Shown: positions 52,220-63,714 of the stretch, piece by piece | Numbering within the stretch: the stretch's first letter is position 1 | Layout: the number at the start of each line of letters is the position of its first letter | Origin: Notamacropus eugenii | Lineage: Eukaryota > Chordata > Mammalia > Diprotodontia > Macropodidae | Assembly (NCBI RefSeq): GCF_028372415.1 | Contig: NC_092872.1 | Location: forward strand, 261,231,008 to 261,295,007 | Reading direction: 5' to 3' | Length of the DNA: 64,000 nucleotides | Translations under genes and position numbers: made by a program | Notes under the pieces: generated by a model | What the model saw: only the letters and a program-made list of their open reading frames with translations | Databases searched by the model: none | Told to the model about the DNA's origin: nothing

Positions 52220-52465
52220 AAGCATTAATCATGACATTATTTATGTAGAAATGTCATCTTTTATATTTTATTGACTTTTGTCCATTTTTCCCTAAGTGTT
52301 GTAACCATTAATAAAAACAAGCAAATGAGGAAAGATTCTACAAAACATTTCAAATTATTTGTAATCTGTAAAAAAAAAATGTATGCATGAACTTTAATTA
52401 AACAATAATAAAAACCTCTCCTCTGCATCACGTCCCCATCTGAATAAGTTTGTTTCCAGGCATTT
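52220..52465. other. AT-rich sequence
   Basis: A-runs and TTA-rich DNA. No gene or clear repeat. Confidence 0.35.
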
Positions 52466-52469
52466 TTAA

Positions 52470-52700
52470 AATCTTGTTTCTGTTACTGTAATCCTTCATT
52501 TTTAAAATAGTTGTATTTTTTTTTGCATTTTTTAAATGGTAGGTTAGTCATTCTGTTTTCTCTTTCTGCCTTTATCACTTCATGTCATTCTTTGCATATT
52601 TCTATGTATTCTTTATCTACGTCATTTCTTATAGGTCAATAACTGTCCACTATGGTCATATATCCTCATTGATTCATCAATTCTCCTCTTGTTGGCAAAT
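52470..52700 (-). mobile_element. Old L1 3' region, antisense
   Basis: Shows TCATGTCATTCTTTGCATAT, TTCTATGTATTCTTTATCTA and CGTCATTTCTTATAGGTCAA, the reversed L1 3' sequence also seen at 46975-47460. Confidence 0.6.
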
Positions 52701-52719
52701 ACTCTTTTACCCCAATCAC

Positions 52720-53920
52720 CCTGTTCCAACTGCGATTTTGCTGGTTTTCATGATTTCTGCTTTGAAGTCTTCCTCGTTCTTGATCATTCTTGCCTTCAGC
52801 CCTAGTTCAGTTGGAGAGCTCATCATTGTCAAAACAGGTTTGGAAAAAGCCAACCCTGAGTATTAATTCTGAGCTTTAGGACAGGCGAGTTTGCAGGGCG
52901 CAGGCTAAAGTATGTGTCTGGGCTTCCTCAATGAAGTATTTTCAGCAACAAGTTGTCAGTGAAGTCAGGGACTTGGTGGGTCAGGATTAGATACCACCCA
53001 CCCTTGCCTGTGACCTCCCCTTTTCTCCCTCCTCTTTCTCTTCTCTCCTGGGTGACTGACTGGCCCACTGTCACTGCCTCTCAACTGAGTCCCCAGTCCC
53101 TCTGTGCCTGACTACTGAAGATATTTGACTTGCAAAGCTGCTTTCTGAAAACTGCTGATAGCAGTGGACTTTTGGAGGATATTTTTCTAGGAAGTAACTA
53201 AAAGGTAAGAGTCCAGTTGCTGGGGAAGGAAGTTACTAATGCAAGGCTCTGAACTTGAGAGTGAGTGGTTGGGGGTGGGGGGAAGTAGAGGGAATTCAAA
53301 TTGCTTTAGGAGATTTATTCCTGCTTTAAACATCCCAGGCTGAAAATGTTGGGTTTTCTTCTGACCTCTAGGAGGCTAGCGTTATTTTAGAAAGTGTGAG
53401 TGTTTTGATTAGTAATGATGAGAAATGTAAACTTTTATGCTAATTTCAAAGTTATAAATAACCAGCAGAACTCTTGCCAGGGGAAGCTGGTAGGCAATGT
53501 CGTGCTCGGAATTCAGAGAGTTTCTAAGCTATAAAAAGCACATTGGACTATTCTCCAGGAGAAGATAAGATATGGTCAGGATGTTCCTTTTTTGGGCATC
53601 GGTGCTGGTGCCGATGCAAAGGAAAACCTAGATGAGAATGTTAGAGTGGTTGCACCCTTTGATGCCATGCTTATGGAGAGCAAGTGTGAGCCTGTAAGGC
53701 AAGGGGTTGCTGATGCCTGAAACCCTATGTGTACAGATACTTTTGTATCTGTATGTGTTTTTGATCTTGTAAAATAACTTCCATAAGCTGGAATGAAGTT
53801 AGAAGATTGAGAATCTCTTTAAGAAATGCTTTGCCAACACTTGGCAGCTTGGTTCCTCCATGGGGGATAGGTGGAGGTTTGGGGGTAGATTTAGGGCAAG
53901 GAAAGACTTTGACTATAGGA
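52720..53920. other. Unique block with a possible non-coding first exon
   Basis: No repeat found. 52900-53203 is fairly GC-rich and ends at AACTAAAAGGTAAGAGTC, a good splice-donor match. A short hairpin lies at 53596-53617. No coding frame is supported. Confidence 0.35.
53596..53617. other. 22-nt CpG-containing hairpin
   Basis: GCATCGG pairs with CCGATGC. Two wobble pairs extend the stem to 9 bp around a CTGG loop. Confidence 0.5.
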
Positions 53921-53924
53921 GATA

Positions 53925-54135
53925 GTGTGGTATGGTGAAATGAACAATGGATCTGAAGCAGAGATCATTCAATCAATAAACATTTATTAAACCCAGAGTT
54001 CCTGGCTTTAAATCATATCTCTGACCCTACCTGGGTGACCTTATTCACATAACTTATTTGAGCCTCAGTTTCGTCACCTGTTTAATGTTGGCTTTGGATT
54101 AGATGAATTCTGAGGTCCTTTTCAGATTTAAAACA
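53925..54135 (+). repeat. MIR-type SINE
   Basis: Shows GTGTGGTATGGTGAAATGAA, a TAAACATTTATTAAACCC piece inside, CCTGGCTTTAAATC and GAGCCTCAGTTTCGTCACCT. Confidence 0.7.
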
Positions 54136-54169
54136 TGAAACTTATGAATCCATCATAATGATATTCAAT

Positions 54170-54400
54170 AACGTTGAGAAGCAATGTGGCATATTGGACA
54201 GATTGTGCAAAATCAGGAAGATCTGGATTCAAACCCTGTCCCAGATACTTACTGGTTGTGTGACCTTGGACATGACACTTAATTTCAGCCTAAATTTTCC
54301 ACCTCTGTAAAACTGAGAAAATAATAGCACCAATCTTGCAGGGCTGCATTGAAGGCCAAATGAGATAACATGTGTATGATACTTTGCAGACCTGAAAATG
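54170..54400 (+). repeat. THER/MIR-type SINE
   Basis: Shows AATCAGGAAGATCTGGATTC, GGTTGTGTGACCTTGGACAT, CCACCTCTGTAAAACTGAGA and CTTGCAGGGCTGCATTGA. Confidence 0.82.
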
Positions 54401-54404
54401 AAGG

Positions 54405-55660
54405 CTTAGACAAGAAGGGATGAAAGGAAAATGAAACAAGAAAGATTTAGTGGAGGCATTAGGCAGAGTTTTCTTTCTGGAATGGTCATGGGAATATGGC
54501 ATATAATACCAGGCAGAGTTGCAAGTTCTTGCCTAGAGCGTTCTAGGCTTATCCAGTACCATGTGGCCCAAAGGATTTCATCGGAGATCTCCTGATTTCC
54601 TGGGGAAAGCTCAGCCCACTGAGGCAGGCCAAAAGGTCAGCATTTTTGAGAACAACAGCACAAGCTCTTGCTTGTAGAGGGAGTTTATAACATCACGGGG
54701 CTTAGATCTGGAAGGGACCTTAGAGAATATCTAGTTTATTGTATTTGTTTTGCTTTTTATTGATAGATTTACTTTTTTATATCACTTCATTTTTGATGTA
54801 TTCCTTTATCCTGCTCTACTCTGTCGCCTATGCTTGGTAACAACGAGTTTAAAAAAATAGAGTAAAAAGTGTTCAATGAAATTAACCCACACAGTCTGAT
54901 GGTCTATGTAGCCTTCCACACTCATAGGCCACACTACCTCTGCAAGTAAGGGAGGGGGTGCCCTTTCGTCTTGTCTTTGGGGAAGAGCATGGTCGTTACA
55001 GAAGGTCCCTTTTTGTTCTTTTCATTTACATTGTTTTCCTCTGTACCAGTTCAAATATATATATGTATATACCCAGATAGTATCAGAGATTGGATTTAAA
55101 GCCAGGAATTCATATGTATATATATATATATATATATACAAATGTTTTCCTTTTGTTGTACAATAAACATTATCTTCTGCTTGGTAGCTCTGACTACTCA
55201 AAGTTTTTTTTAAATAACCAGCTTATTGGGATACACCTTCTTTACTACTACTCAAAGCCTTTCAGGATTGTGAACTCTTTCTAACTTAGACAAAAAAGAA
55301 GGGGAGACATTAGAATGTCTGAAAGTCAGACCTCTTGAGAATAAAAATCAGGACATCTGGTGGTTGCTGATGAAAGGCAAAAAGAGCAGGCAGCTGTGGA
55401 AGCCATGAGGTGGCATTTAAGGGTCACTTCTCCAGTTGGGTAATTGGTCAAAGAAGGCCTCTCATTTCACCTGAGTCTCATCTTCCTGCACACACAAAAG
55501 TGGAATTACTTGTGGCTGTGGCAGAAAGGTGAAGCCACTTGTAGTTACTGAGGTGAGGGGGAGAGCCGGGAGTAGGTGTGACAGCTTTCAGAAATGGAAG
55601 CCTCCTGCTTGGTTTCCTTCTATGACTTCTTCATATTTGCTGTTTCTTATGAACAAGAGC
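54405..55660. other. Unique sequence with TA-rich microsatellites
   Basis: TATA-rich microsatellites at 55056-55072 and 55111-55140. A faint MIR leader at 54690-54740. No gene. Confidence 0.4.
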
Positions 55661-55664
55661 ATAT

Positions 55665-55795
55665 GGTTATTTGTAGATGAGAAAATTATGCCCAGAACGG
55701 AGGGTGCCTTGCCTAAAGACACACAATTAGTTACAGTCCTGGAATCTGAATCCGCAGCTCCAAATTCACTGCTCTTTCCACTGTACCATGCTCTC
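55665..55795 (-). repeat. MIR-related SINE, antisense
   Basis: Shows GATGAGAAAATTATGCCCAG, AAGACACACAATTAGTTACA and CTGCTCTTTCCACTGTACCA. Confidence 0.75.
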
Positions 55796-55869
55796 TCTAG
55801 TTCACCAACAGTCTTAAGTGGATGATGCGACAGTATTTTCATCATGCTCACAGAATTTACTTATTTTTT

Positions 55870-55912
55870 TCCCTTCCTTCCTTGCTTCCCTCTTTCCTTC
55901 CTTCCTTCCTTG
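55870..55912 (+). repeat. (TTCC)n microsatellite
   Basis: Imperfect TTCC units. Confidence 0.9.
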
Positions 55913-55957
55913 GGAGTGGTAGTTCTAATTTGCTAAATTGAGAAATGATATATCGTA

Positions 55958-56212
55958 TGTTGTTACTATTGATCAGTCATTTCTGATTCTTTGTGACTTC
56001 ATTTGGGGTTTTCTTAGCAAAAATACAGGAATGGCTTGCTATCTTTTCAAGTTCATTTTACAGAGGAGAAAACTGGGGCAAATAGGGTTAAGTGACTCGC
56101 CCAGGGTCACAAAGCTAGTAAATGTCTAAAATCGGGTTTGAACTCAGGAAGATGAAACTTCCTGACTCCAGGCCCAGTGCTTTGTGGATTATGGAGTCAT
56201 CTAGCTGCTCCG
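55958..56212 (-). repeat. Marsupial tRNA-derived SINE, antisense
   Basis: Shows ATTGATCAGTCATTTCTGAT, TTTGGGGTTTTCTTAGCAAA, GTGACTCGCCCAGGGTCACA and GAGTCATCTAGCTGCTCC. Confidence 0.92.
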
Positions 56213-56214
56213 TG

Positions 56215-56520
56215 AATAGGGTAAGGGTGAGTTAAGGAAGAAGCTGGAAGATTTCTATGTGTGGCAGAGATATGAGAACCAATAGACACAATGATAAATA
56301 TGATAGTGGGTATTTCTATGATCCTAGAACCTGAGTTTGGAGGGATCTCAAAGGCCCAATCCAAACTCATACTCTATCAAGAACTTTTCTCTTAGGAATC
56401 TTAACTTGAAGCCTTTGCACAAATACCTCTAGGCTCTCCATGTCACCTTAGGGCATCTCTCCGTTCCAGGTAACTTTTCCTGACATTGCTTGTACTGAAC
56501 CCTTCATATTTTTCATCTCA
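56215..56520. other. Unassigned sequence
   Basis: A MIR-related leader may lie at 56320-56400 (GAACCTGAGTTTGGAGGGAT). No gene. Confidence 0.35.
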
Positions 56521-56524
56521 TTTA

Positions 56525-56640
56525 ATTATCACAATTACCAATCAACAACCATTTATTAAGTCCTTACTAATGAAGTGCAAGTACCATTACCCCTTTTTAC
56601 ATATGGAGAAACTGAGGCTCAGGAGGAGATAAATCAAAAA
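56525..56640 (-). repeat. MIR-type fragment, antisense
   Basis: Shows CAACAACCATTTATTAAGTC and ATGGAGAAACTGAGGCTCAG. Confidence 0.7.
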
Positions 56641-56689
56641 AGGATTGTAAGGAACAACTTCTGTTTTCTGTTGGTAGAACATCCTTTTC

Positions 56690-56902
56690 TTGCCTGGAGT
56701 CAGGAAGATTCATTTTCTTGAGTTCAATTCTGATTTCAGACTCTAGCTATGTGACCTAGTGCAAGTCATTTGACCCTGTTTGCCTCAGTTTCCTCATCTG
56801 TAAAATGAGCTGGAGAAGGCAATGGTAAACCCCTTCAGTATCTCTGCCAAGAAAACTCCAAAGAGTCACAAAGAGTCAGCCACAGCTGAAAGATTCAACA
56901 TG
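56690..56902 (+). repeat. Marsupial tRNA-derived SINE, 5'-truncated
   Basis: Shows GCCTGGAGTCAGGAAGATTC, TGTTTGCCTCAGTTTCCTCA, GAGCTGGAGAAGGCAATGGT and GCCACAGCTGAAAGATTC. Confidence 0.9.
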
Positions 56903-57105
56903 ATCATTATCATCATCCTTAGCAGTGACAGCTCTTCTTTCAGCTGTAGCTGTCTAACAGCAGAAGGGGCTGGCTGCTTCTGGGGGTTGTGGGCTCCCCC
57001 TCACCTCTTAAAATCTCAAAGCACTTAATTCTAAAATATTTGGGGTAGTCTTTGTACCGAACCCTGTCTAATGGAGTTTTGCTGTTTGGTGGAAGGGGTT
57101 CAAGC

Positions 57106-57395
57106 TTGTGAGGATAGGAGGAAGGTAGTTAGGATCAAAAGAAGGGGGAAAGAAAGAGGGATGTTAAAAGGGAAAGAAGGAAGTGACTAGGAGAGAAAGA
57201 AGAGAGAGATTAGGAAGAAATAGAGGAGGAGGCAGAGGATGGAAAGAAAGGAAAATAAGGGAAGGGGAGAGGAGGGCAGAAGGAAAGGAGACCAAGAGAG
57301 ATGAGGGGAGAAGGGAGAAAGAAAACTAGGAGGGGAGGGGGTAGGAAGGTTAGAAGGGGGAAAGAAGAGGGTAAGAGGAAGGAAGGAGGGCTATT
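57106..57395 (+). repeat. Purine-rich (GA) tract
   Basis: About 290 bases almost free of pyrimidines (GGAAGG, GAAAGA, AGGAGA words). Low complexity. May adopt H-DNA. Confidence 0.9.
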
Positions 57396-57687
57396 CAGCT
57401 TTCCACTCTCTGTGAACTGTCTTTAGCAGACATTTATTCCCCTCTGGTGTAACAGGAATTAAAAACTGAGAGAGAAATTGGCATCTCACACTTGTCTGCA
57501 GAGAAAACTATGTGTGCTGAAGTGTAGACATAAAAATAGTATTTATTTAAGGCTCTCAGGCTCCTGGGAATGCTTGCCCCAAGCTCCACAGAGCTAGCTT
57601 TTGAGGCAAGGCTTCCACTTGGATGATGGCTCTTGGGCCTGGTGGGCCCCTTGGCAGAGAGCCATCTGGATTCCTTCAGCTGAGCTG

Positions 57688-57713
57688 TAGATCTACGTAA
57701 CTATGTAGATCTA
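57688..57713. other. 9-bp inverted repeat
   Basis: TAGATCTAC and GTAGATCTA are perfect inverted copies around 8 bases. Each arm also contains the AGATCT palindrome. Confidence 0.8.
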
Positions 57714-58405
57714 ACTGTGATGTCATTTTGGTCCTCTTCCAATACATAGCACAAACAGCAAGATCCAACTGAAAAGGTTAGGCAATGTCTTTCCTTGTAA
57801 TAAAGAAAAACATACAAGTCATTGAATCTCTCTGAAGAGGGGAAGTAAAAAAGATGTTAATGTTGACCCTCCTAGATATTTGCATATAAAAGAAGACTGT
57901 ATGTAGGAACTTTTGCTTAATTCATCGGAATGGAACTTTAATGGTGGAATTTCAGGCATTGTGGCAGATGAATTTAGATTAGAAGAGCTGTTTTAGTACC
58001 TCTCAAATCTCACAACATAAACTGATGGAGAAAGCCCAAGTGCCAGAAAGGGTCCAGTTTTCTGATTATCAGATAAAGTGCCAGTGGAATTAAGTCAATT
58101 ATCAGGTCCACAATGGTTCATACTTCCTTTTGCCAGTAGCCATTTTGGTGCCATTTCAGACCAGCAGGGTTTGATTCAATGAATAGGATTGCTGGGGAGG
58201 TGGGGAGGGCTGGGGTTCAAAGAGGCCCTGACTTTTTCTAATAGGAATAGTGGAAGCCTGGGAGATAGAGATACTTAGAGATCTGTCCTGGGTCTCTTCT
58301 ACACTTAGTGCTCAATGTTGTCAACTGAACTTCCAAGGAGAATGAAAATCCAGGAGCGTAAGTCATCTTTGATGTCTGGCTGACCAAGAGGATCAATCAT
58401 ACAAT

Positions 58406-58444
<39 letters not shown>
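58406..58444 (+). repeat. (CA)n microsatellite
   Basis: About 19 CA units. Confidence 0.97.
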
Positions 58445-58448
<4 letters not shown>

Positions 58449-58544
58449 CCACAATACCCTCTATCTAACAATTCAGTCCTAGGACACGCAAATGCCAAGA
58501 CCTCCATTTTGAGGAAGGGTTCAGGCCAGCCATCCTTCATGTCT

Positions 58545-58745
58545 CACCAGGCTCTCATCTAGCCTCTGTGGATGTTGCCAACATGTCCCTTCCCCTTTCA
58601 GTTTTCAATTCCCTCAGATGTGTGTTGTCTTTGTTTGTTAGAATATAAGCTACTTGAGGGCTGAGTGCTTTTCTTTTGTTTGTATTTGTATTCCCAATAC
58701 TCAGCACAGTGCTAGGTACGTAGCCAATGCTTAATAAATGCTTGT
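58545..58745 (+). repeat. L2 3' end
   Basis: Shows TTAGAATATAAGCTACTTGA, TCAGCACAGTGCTAGGTACG and ATGCTTAATAAATGCTTGTT. Confidence 0.85.
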
Positions 58746-58759
58746 TGATAGACTAGGTG

Positions 58760-59208
58760 ACTTGATAGGACAGTCTTAGTTCTCAAGGAACTTTCATCAT
58801 TAAAAAACTAAACAAAGGAAATTAAGAGAAAAAGCTGGTTCAGGAGAGGAAAGGATGAGTTTGGTTTTGGACCTGTTTGAGTTATTCATGAGAAATTGAA
58901 ATAGAAATGCTCACTGTGCTTAGCAGTTGGGTGAAGAGAAAGACTTTGGGTCACATACCCAGAAGTGATAATCAGACACATGAGAAAGGATGAGATTGCC
59001 AAGGGAGTGAGTGCACAGAGTAGAGAGGGAAAGGATTTTGGAGGCTATCTGTAAGTGGAGGCAGGAGGAGGAACTGGAAACAGTAAAGAGATTTGTCTAA
59101 TAGGTAGAAGGACCTAGCAGTATCACAGAAGCCAAGGGAGGAGAGAGAATCTTTATAGGGTAATGGATACAATGGATGGAAGTTGTAACATGGCCAATGT
59201 GGGCTTGA
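58760..59208 (-). repeat. L2 fragment, antisense
   Basis: Shows TTCTCAAGGAACTTTCATCA, TGAGTTTGGTTTTGGACCTG and GATTGCCAAGGGAGTGAGTG: reversed 3' end, then RT-region sequence. Confidence 0.78.
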
Positions 59209-59209
59209 C

Positions 59210-59390
59210 GTGAGGGAGTGTGGAACAGTGGAAAGAAAAGTGAGCCTAGAGTCATAGGGGCTGTGTTGGGGCTCTGCTTCTTCACTTGCTTCCTGTGGGA
59301 TCTTAGGTAAGTTGCTTTGTCTCTCTAGTCTTCTGATCCTCATCTAGAAAATGAAAAAGCTGGATTATCTGATTACTAAGGTCTCTTGGC
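59210..59390 (+). repeat. MIR-type SINE
   Basis: Shows AACAGTGGAAAGAAAAGTGA, GCTTCCTGTGGGATCTTAGG and CTGATCCTCATCTAGAAAAT. Confidence 0.8.
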
Positions 59391-59394
59391 AGCA

Positions 59395-59610
59395 GAACTA
59401 TGGAAAAATTTCCTAATGGATAGAGCTGTCCAAAGAAGGGAATGGACTGTCTTGGAAAGCAGTGGGATCTCCTTCATTAGAGGGCTTTAAGAAATGACTA
59501 GATGGATGCCTGAAGGATGGGTTCCAGTGGGGATCTCACTTTGAGCATAGGTTGGATTGGATGATCTCTGAGGTTTCTTCTGGCTTTGAGGTCCCATGTG
59601 ATTCTGCATG
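59395..59610 (+). repeat. L3/CR1 LINE 3' end
   Basis: Shows AATTTCCTAATGGATAGAGC, TGTCCAAAGAAGGGAATGGA, TAGAGGGCTTTAAGAAATGA and GATTGGATGATCTCTGAGGT, the CR1/L3 3' pattern. Confidence 0.82.
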
Positions 59611-59689
59611 GATTAAGGATAAAGGGGTAGCCAAGAACACTGGATGCTACATAAAGGTTGAAGATGAGGATGAAGTAGGCTCTTGGATG

Positions 59690-59870
59690 CTTGGAATGCT
59701 CTTTGTCTTTATCTCTCTCTTGGCTTTCCTGGCTTTCTTTAAGATTCAGTTCAGCTGCAGGAGGCTGTTCTAGTGTCTTCCCTTCTGAGGTTACTGTCTA
59801 GTCACTTCCTTTTTCCTTCTCCCATTAGAATGTAAACTCCTTGAGAGAAAGAAGTTTCTGCCCCTCATAA
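59690..59870 (+). repeat. L2 3' fragment
   Basis: Shows GGATGCTTGGAATGCTCTTT, AAGATTCAGTTCAGCTGCAG and CCATTAGAATGTAAACTCCT. Confidence 0.75.
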
Positions 59871-59999
59871 AATGAAGTTCAGTTCTAAAAGCCCTTCTCC
59901 CTTTCCTTCTCCATTGTCCAGCCCTTAAAACTGGGTCTGTAACTGCAAAAAGAATAAAGGGAGTGCACTCAGAGAGCTCCCTTTTCTCTCGTGTTCCTC

Positions 60000-61255
60000 A
60001 TTCAAGGTGCCTTTGGATATTTCCATCTCTATCCCTGTCTCATGTAAAGAGGTGACCCTTCTCCTTGCCAAAGTAAATCCATTTACCTCTACAAGTGATC
60101 CCATCACATCCCATCATCTCCATAGTTTTGCCCCTCTAATAGTTCTACTCTTGCACTTATCTTCAATCTTTCCCGGTCTATTGGCTGCTTCCCTACTACC
60201 TACAAACATACCCATGATTTCCCAATTCTCAAAAAACCCTTATCTGGTCCTTCCATCCTCTCTCTAGCTGTTGCCATATCTTTCCTCCTTCTCATGATTA
60301 AACTCCTTGAAAAGGTCACCTTCAATAGGAGCCACTACTTCCTTTCACTCTCTTTTGACCTCTCTGAGGTCTGGTTTTGAAGTCCATCATTCAATCTCCA
60401 AAGTTACTGATTATCAACATTGCCAAATCTAATGGCCTTTTTACAGTCCTCATCCTTCTTAACCTCTCTACAGCCTTTGATACTGTGGATCAGTTTCTTC
60501 TCTTCGATACCCTCTTCAGTCAACTACTGTCAAGGATACCATCATCATCCTCCCAGTCGCCCAGACTCCCACAACCTAAGTGTCATGTTTACCTCTTCAC
60601 ACTCTCACCTCCATTCAATCGTTGTCAAGTCCTGTTGGTTTTTACCTTTGTAACATTTCTCCTGTGTACTCCCTTCTGTCCTCTGATGATGGTACCATTC
60701 AGGTGCAGATGCTTAACTTCTCACAGCTGGACTATCACAATAACCTGCTTTGTTGGTCTTCATATCTCGTCTCTCCCTGCTCTAGTTGATCTTCCACTCA
60801 GCTGTCAAATTAATTTTCCTAAAGCACAGATCTGACATCATCCACAATAAACTGCAGTGGCTCTCTGTCACTCTTTCCAATCTTTTAACATCTTACTCCT
60901 CTGAGGGAACCCTGTGATCCAGTGACACTGGTCTCCTTGCTGTTCCCAGAACAAGGTATTCTACCTTCAGACTCTGGGTAGTTCACTAGCTCTTCCCCAT
61001 GACTGGAATATTATCCCTCCTCAATATCCATCTCCTGGCTCCTTCAAGTCTCAGTTAGAACTCCATCTTCTACAAAAAACCTTTCTCCATAGTGCTTTCA
61101 CTCTATTGATAATCTCCAATTCATGCTGTATATATTTTATTTTAATGTAGTTGCTTGCATGTTGTCTCCCCCTAAAATTGTGAGCTCCTTGAGATGAGGG
61201 GCTGTCTTTCTCCTTTCTTTGTAGTTCAAATAAACCATAGAATGCAATATTGATA
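60000..61255 (+). mobile_element. L2 LINE, reverse transcriptase remnant to 3' end
   Basis: The frame 60377-60835 keeps NLSTAFDTVDQFLLFDTLFS, which holds the first catalytic aspartate block of the L2 reverse transcriptase (family AFDTVDH). Later words follow the L2 3' order: GACTATCACAATAACCTGCT (family LDYCNSLL), CTGTCAAATTAATTTTCCTA and GTGAGCTCCTTGAGATGAGG. The YADD block is missing between 60540 and 60720 because of an internal deletion. Frames shift several times. Confidence 0.88.
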
Positions 61256-61259
61256 CTGT

Positions 61260-61838
61260 CTTTACATTTCATATTGCATTTTTTTTTGGTGAAACCTCAG
61301 ATGCAATGATTCTTTCTTGAAATTAAAATAATAATCACTTTGTATTAAATATATATATAAATGCATCAAAATTATAATTTAAATAGAATCAAGTGGAACT
61401 TATGTTTTGATTGTTAATATAAACTTATAATAATATTTTCATATGAAAATTGTGCTATACTTTGGGTTTCTTTTACTCAATGGTTTATGACAATTTAAAC
61501 ACATAGAAGAAAGAAAAGTATAAAATTAAAATATTCCAGTCTGTACACAATTTAACATATCATTATGTAACAGTAGACACTGTGCTACATTATATGAACT
61601 AGTGTCCAGGATGTTGACCATCAATCTACTGTGACATAATGAAAAGTCTGAGAGGCACACTTTCTAGATAATTAATATTCAATTTATTAATAATATCTAG
61701 GAAATGTATTTTATTTATTTAATAATATTATTAATATATTCATTATTCAATAATTTATTAATTAATTATGGTTAGGACATAATTAATAGATTGAGGTCAG
61801 TGTCTTTCTCTCATAAACCAAAAATGAACCTTGGGGAC
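61260..61838. other. Very AT-rich sequence
   Basis: Dense TAATAATATT and TTATTTATT words around 61670-61770. No gene. A possible nuclear-matrix or unwinding-prone segment is inference only. Confidence 0.45.
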
Positions 61839-61850
61839 TACTGGATGTTT

Positions 61851-62078
61851 GTGTGTGTTCGTTCTTCGTTGCCAAAGAAGACCATGCCATCAGAGAAATG
61901 ATGACATGACTTGACTTTGTTTTAAGTGAGGGAGGGCTGTGCAGGTCATCAGTCTCACTTCTCCTCCAGAGCCATCTGAATCCAGTGACCAGATATTCAT
62001 CAGGGTGACTGGAGATGACCCAGGATGAGGCAATTGGGGTTAAGTGACTTGCTCAAGGTCACACAGCTAGTGAGTGTC
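61851..62078 (-). repeat. Second-family SINE, 5'-truncated, with 11-bp duplication
   Basis: Shows GACCATGCCATCAGAGAAAT, GGCTGTGCAGGTCATCAGTC and AAGGTCACACAGCTAGTGAG. Bounded by ACTGGATGTTT at 61840-61850 and 62079-62089. It lacks the tRNA head that the copy at 27578-27882 has. Confidence 0.9.
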
Positions 62079-62089
62079 ACTGGATGTTT

Positions 62090-62645
62090 AAATACGCTTG
62101 GAAGAGCAGGTGTTCCTGACAGGTGGAAATCAATGCTGGTTAACAATTAATATGAGAATGAATATTATAATGATAGGTAGGCTTATTCTAATGAGGGGCT
62201 AGGGGAATTGGCTTTGATTATGTCAGTACTGGACAAAGAGACTCATCTCTACCTGGACTACCCCTGACTTGGACAATCTGTACAAAAGGATCTAATCTCC
62301 ATCCAGTTTTAATTGAGTAGAACAATGGTGGAGTTACAGTAAGAATTCTACCTAGCTAAGATGTCTTTACACTTTGATCAGAATGAAGTTTTCCCATTTG
62401 GGCGGTGCCCTACCCAAGACTGAACCCAATCTCATCATTAGCCCTGTCCTTAAGGTGCTGCCTTGACCTAGTAACTAAATGAGGAAATAGGGGAAAAATA
62501 GGGGATCCCCCTATAATAGTAATTGGTTATTAATTATTTCTCTCACTACCCTTTCCTTAGGAGAATTTTAAAATTTAAATTGATTATGCTTACATTAACA
62601 TTAATGATTATGATATATAAGAATAGTGCCTTAGTTTCAGGTACC
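62090..62645. other. Unique AT-rich sequence
   Basis: No repeat or gene recognised. Confidence 0.35.
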
Positions 62646-62649
62646 ATAT

Positions 62650-63085
62650 TTTAAGAGGGAAATTGACTAAGACAGGTATGCCCAGAGAATTCCACAGAGG
62701 GTGTTCGACAGTGGAAAGAATGGGAGATGTTTAACCTAGAGAAGAAAAGACTTGGGGGTGATTTCTGTCTTTAAAGATACCAAGGGCTTTCATGTAGAAA
62801 GGACATTAGAATTATTGTGGCCAGTTCCAGAGAGTAGAGTAAGGAATAATGGGTGGAAGGCAGTTTAGTTTTATATGAGTGAGGACTTTTTAACAATAAG
62901 AGCCGGTCCAAAAATGGAGTGGGTTGCCTTAGGATATAGTGAATCCCCTATTGCTGGAAGCATTCAGAAGGTGGATGAGCCCCTATCTGGGAAGGGTAGA
63001 GAGAATTCTTGAATAAGGTAGCAGGTGGGACTATATAGCCCCTAAGGCTACTTTCAGCTTTAAGAATCAATGATTCCACGAGTTA
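62650..63085 (+). repeat. L3/CR1 LINE 3' end, long
   Basis: Shows TTTAACCTAGAGAAGAAAAG, CTTGGGGGTGATTTCTGTCT, GAATAATGGGTGGAAGGCAG, CCAAAAATGGAGTGGGTTGC and GGTGGGACTATATAGCCCCT in CR1/L3 order. Confidence 0.87.
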
Positions 63086-63384
63086 TCATTGTCTCATTTG
63101 CTCCATTTCAGTTGGCACAACCTGAAATGACATTACCTTTTTGGATGGCTATATTTCACATTGACTGAGACTGAGTGTGGAGTTAATGGAAATCTCTAGC
63201 CTTTTGAAACATGACCTGCTGTTAAGTCAGCTCACTTTCAAAATATGTTTTTTTAAAGTGATTGTTTTTAACCTAAGTGCAGGAATTTACAGCCATCCAA
63301 TTCCATCTTGCTAGTTAGGACCCATCATTTGATTCAGGCTGTTGAGGTTTTAAAATCCTGATTCCATCATCCAATGCATTACCT
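63086..63384. other. Unassigned sequence
   Basis: No repeat or gene recognised. Confidence 0.35.
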
Positions 63385-63630
63385 ATTTGGGGCAGCTGGA
63401 TGGCGCTGGGCCAGGAATGAAAAGACCTGAGTACAAATCCAATCTCGGACACTTCCTAGCTATGTGATCTTGGGCAAGTCACTTAATCTCTGTTTGCCTC
63501 AACTTCCTGAATTTTAAAATGGGGATAATAGAAACACCTACTTCTCAAGGTTGTTGTAAGAATTGAATGAGATAATATTTGTAAAGCACTTAGTGCCTGG
63601 CACATAGTAGGTGCTACATAAATGCTTATT
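63385..63630 (+). repeat. THER/MIR-type SINE, near full
   Basis: Shows TTGGGGCAGCTGGATGGCGC, AGCTATGTGATCTTGGGCAA, CACTTAATCTCTGTTTGCCT, TGAGATAATATTTGTAAAGC and GTGCCTGGCACATAGTAGGT. Confidence 0.9.
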
Positions 63631-63714
63631 CCCTTCCCTCTGTGTTATCTGCTGTTGTATCATTGCAAACTTTTGCCAGAGGCCATTTTGGGGGAATCTC
63701 ATTTCTTTGGCTCA

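Larger units (their letters stand above)
57400..58545. other. Unique block; candidate conserved non-coding DNA
   Basis: Over 700 bases at 57410-58180 without a recognised repeat, followed by a (CA)n tract at 58406. It holds an inverted repeat at 57688-57713. No coding frame is supported. Confidence 0.38.

Noticed and set aside
60377..60835. 152-codon plus-strand frame as a host gene
   Set aside because: Contains the L2 reverse transcriptase block AFDTVDQ. It is an L2 fossil, frame-shifted on both sides.
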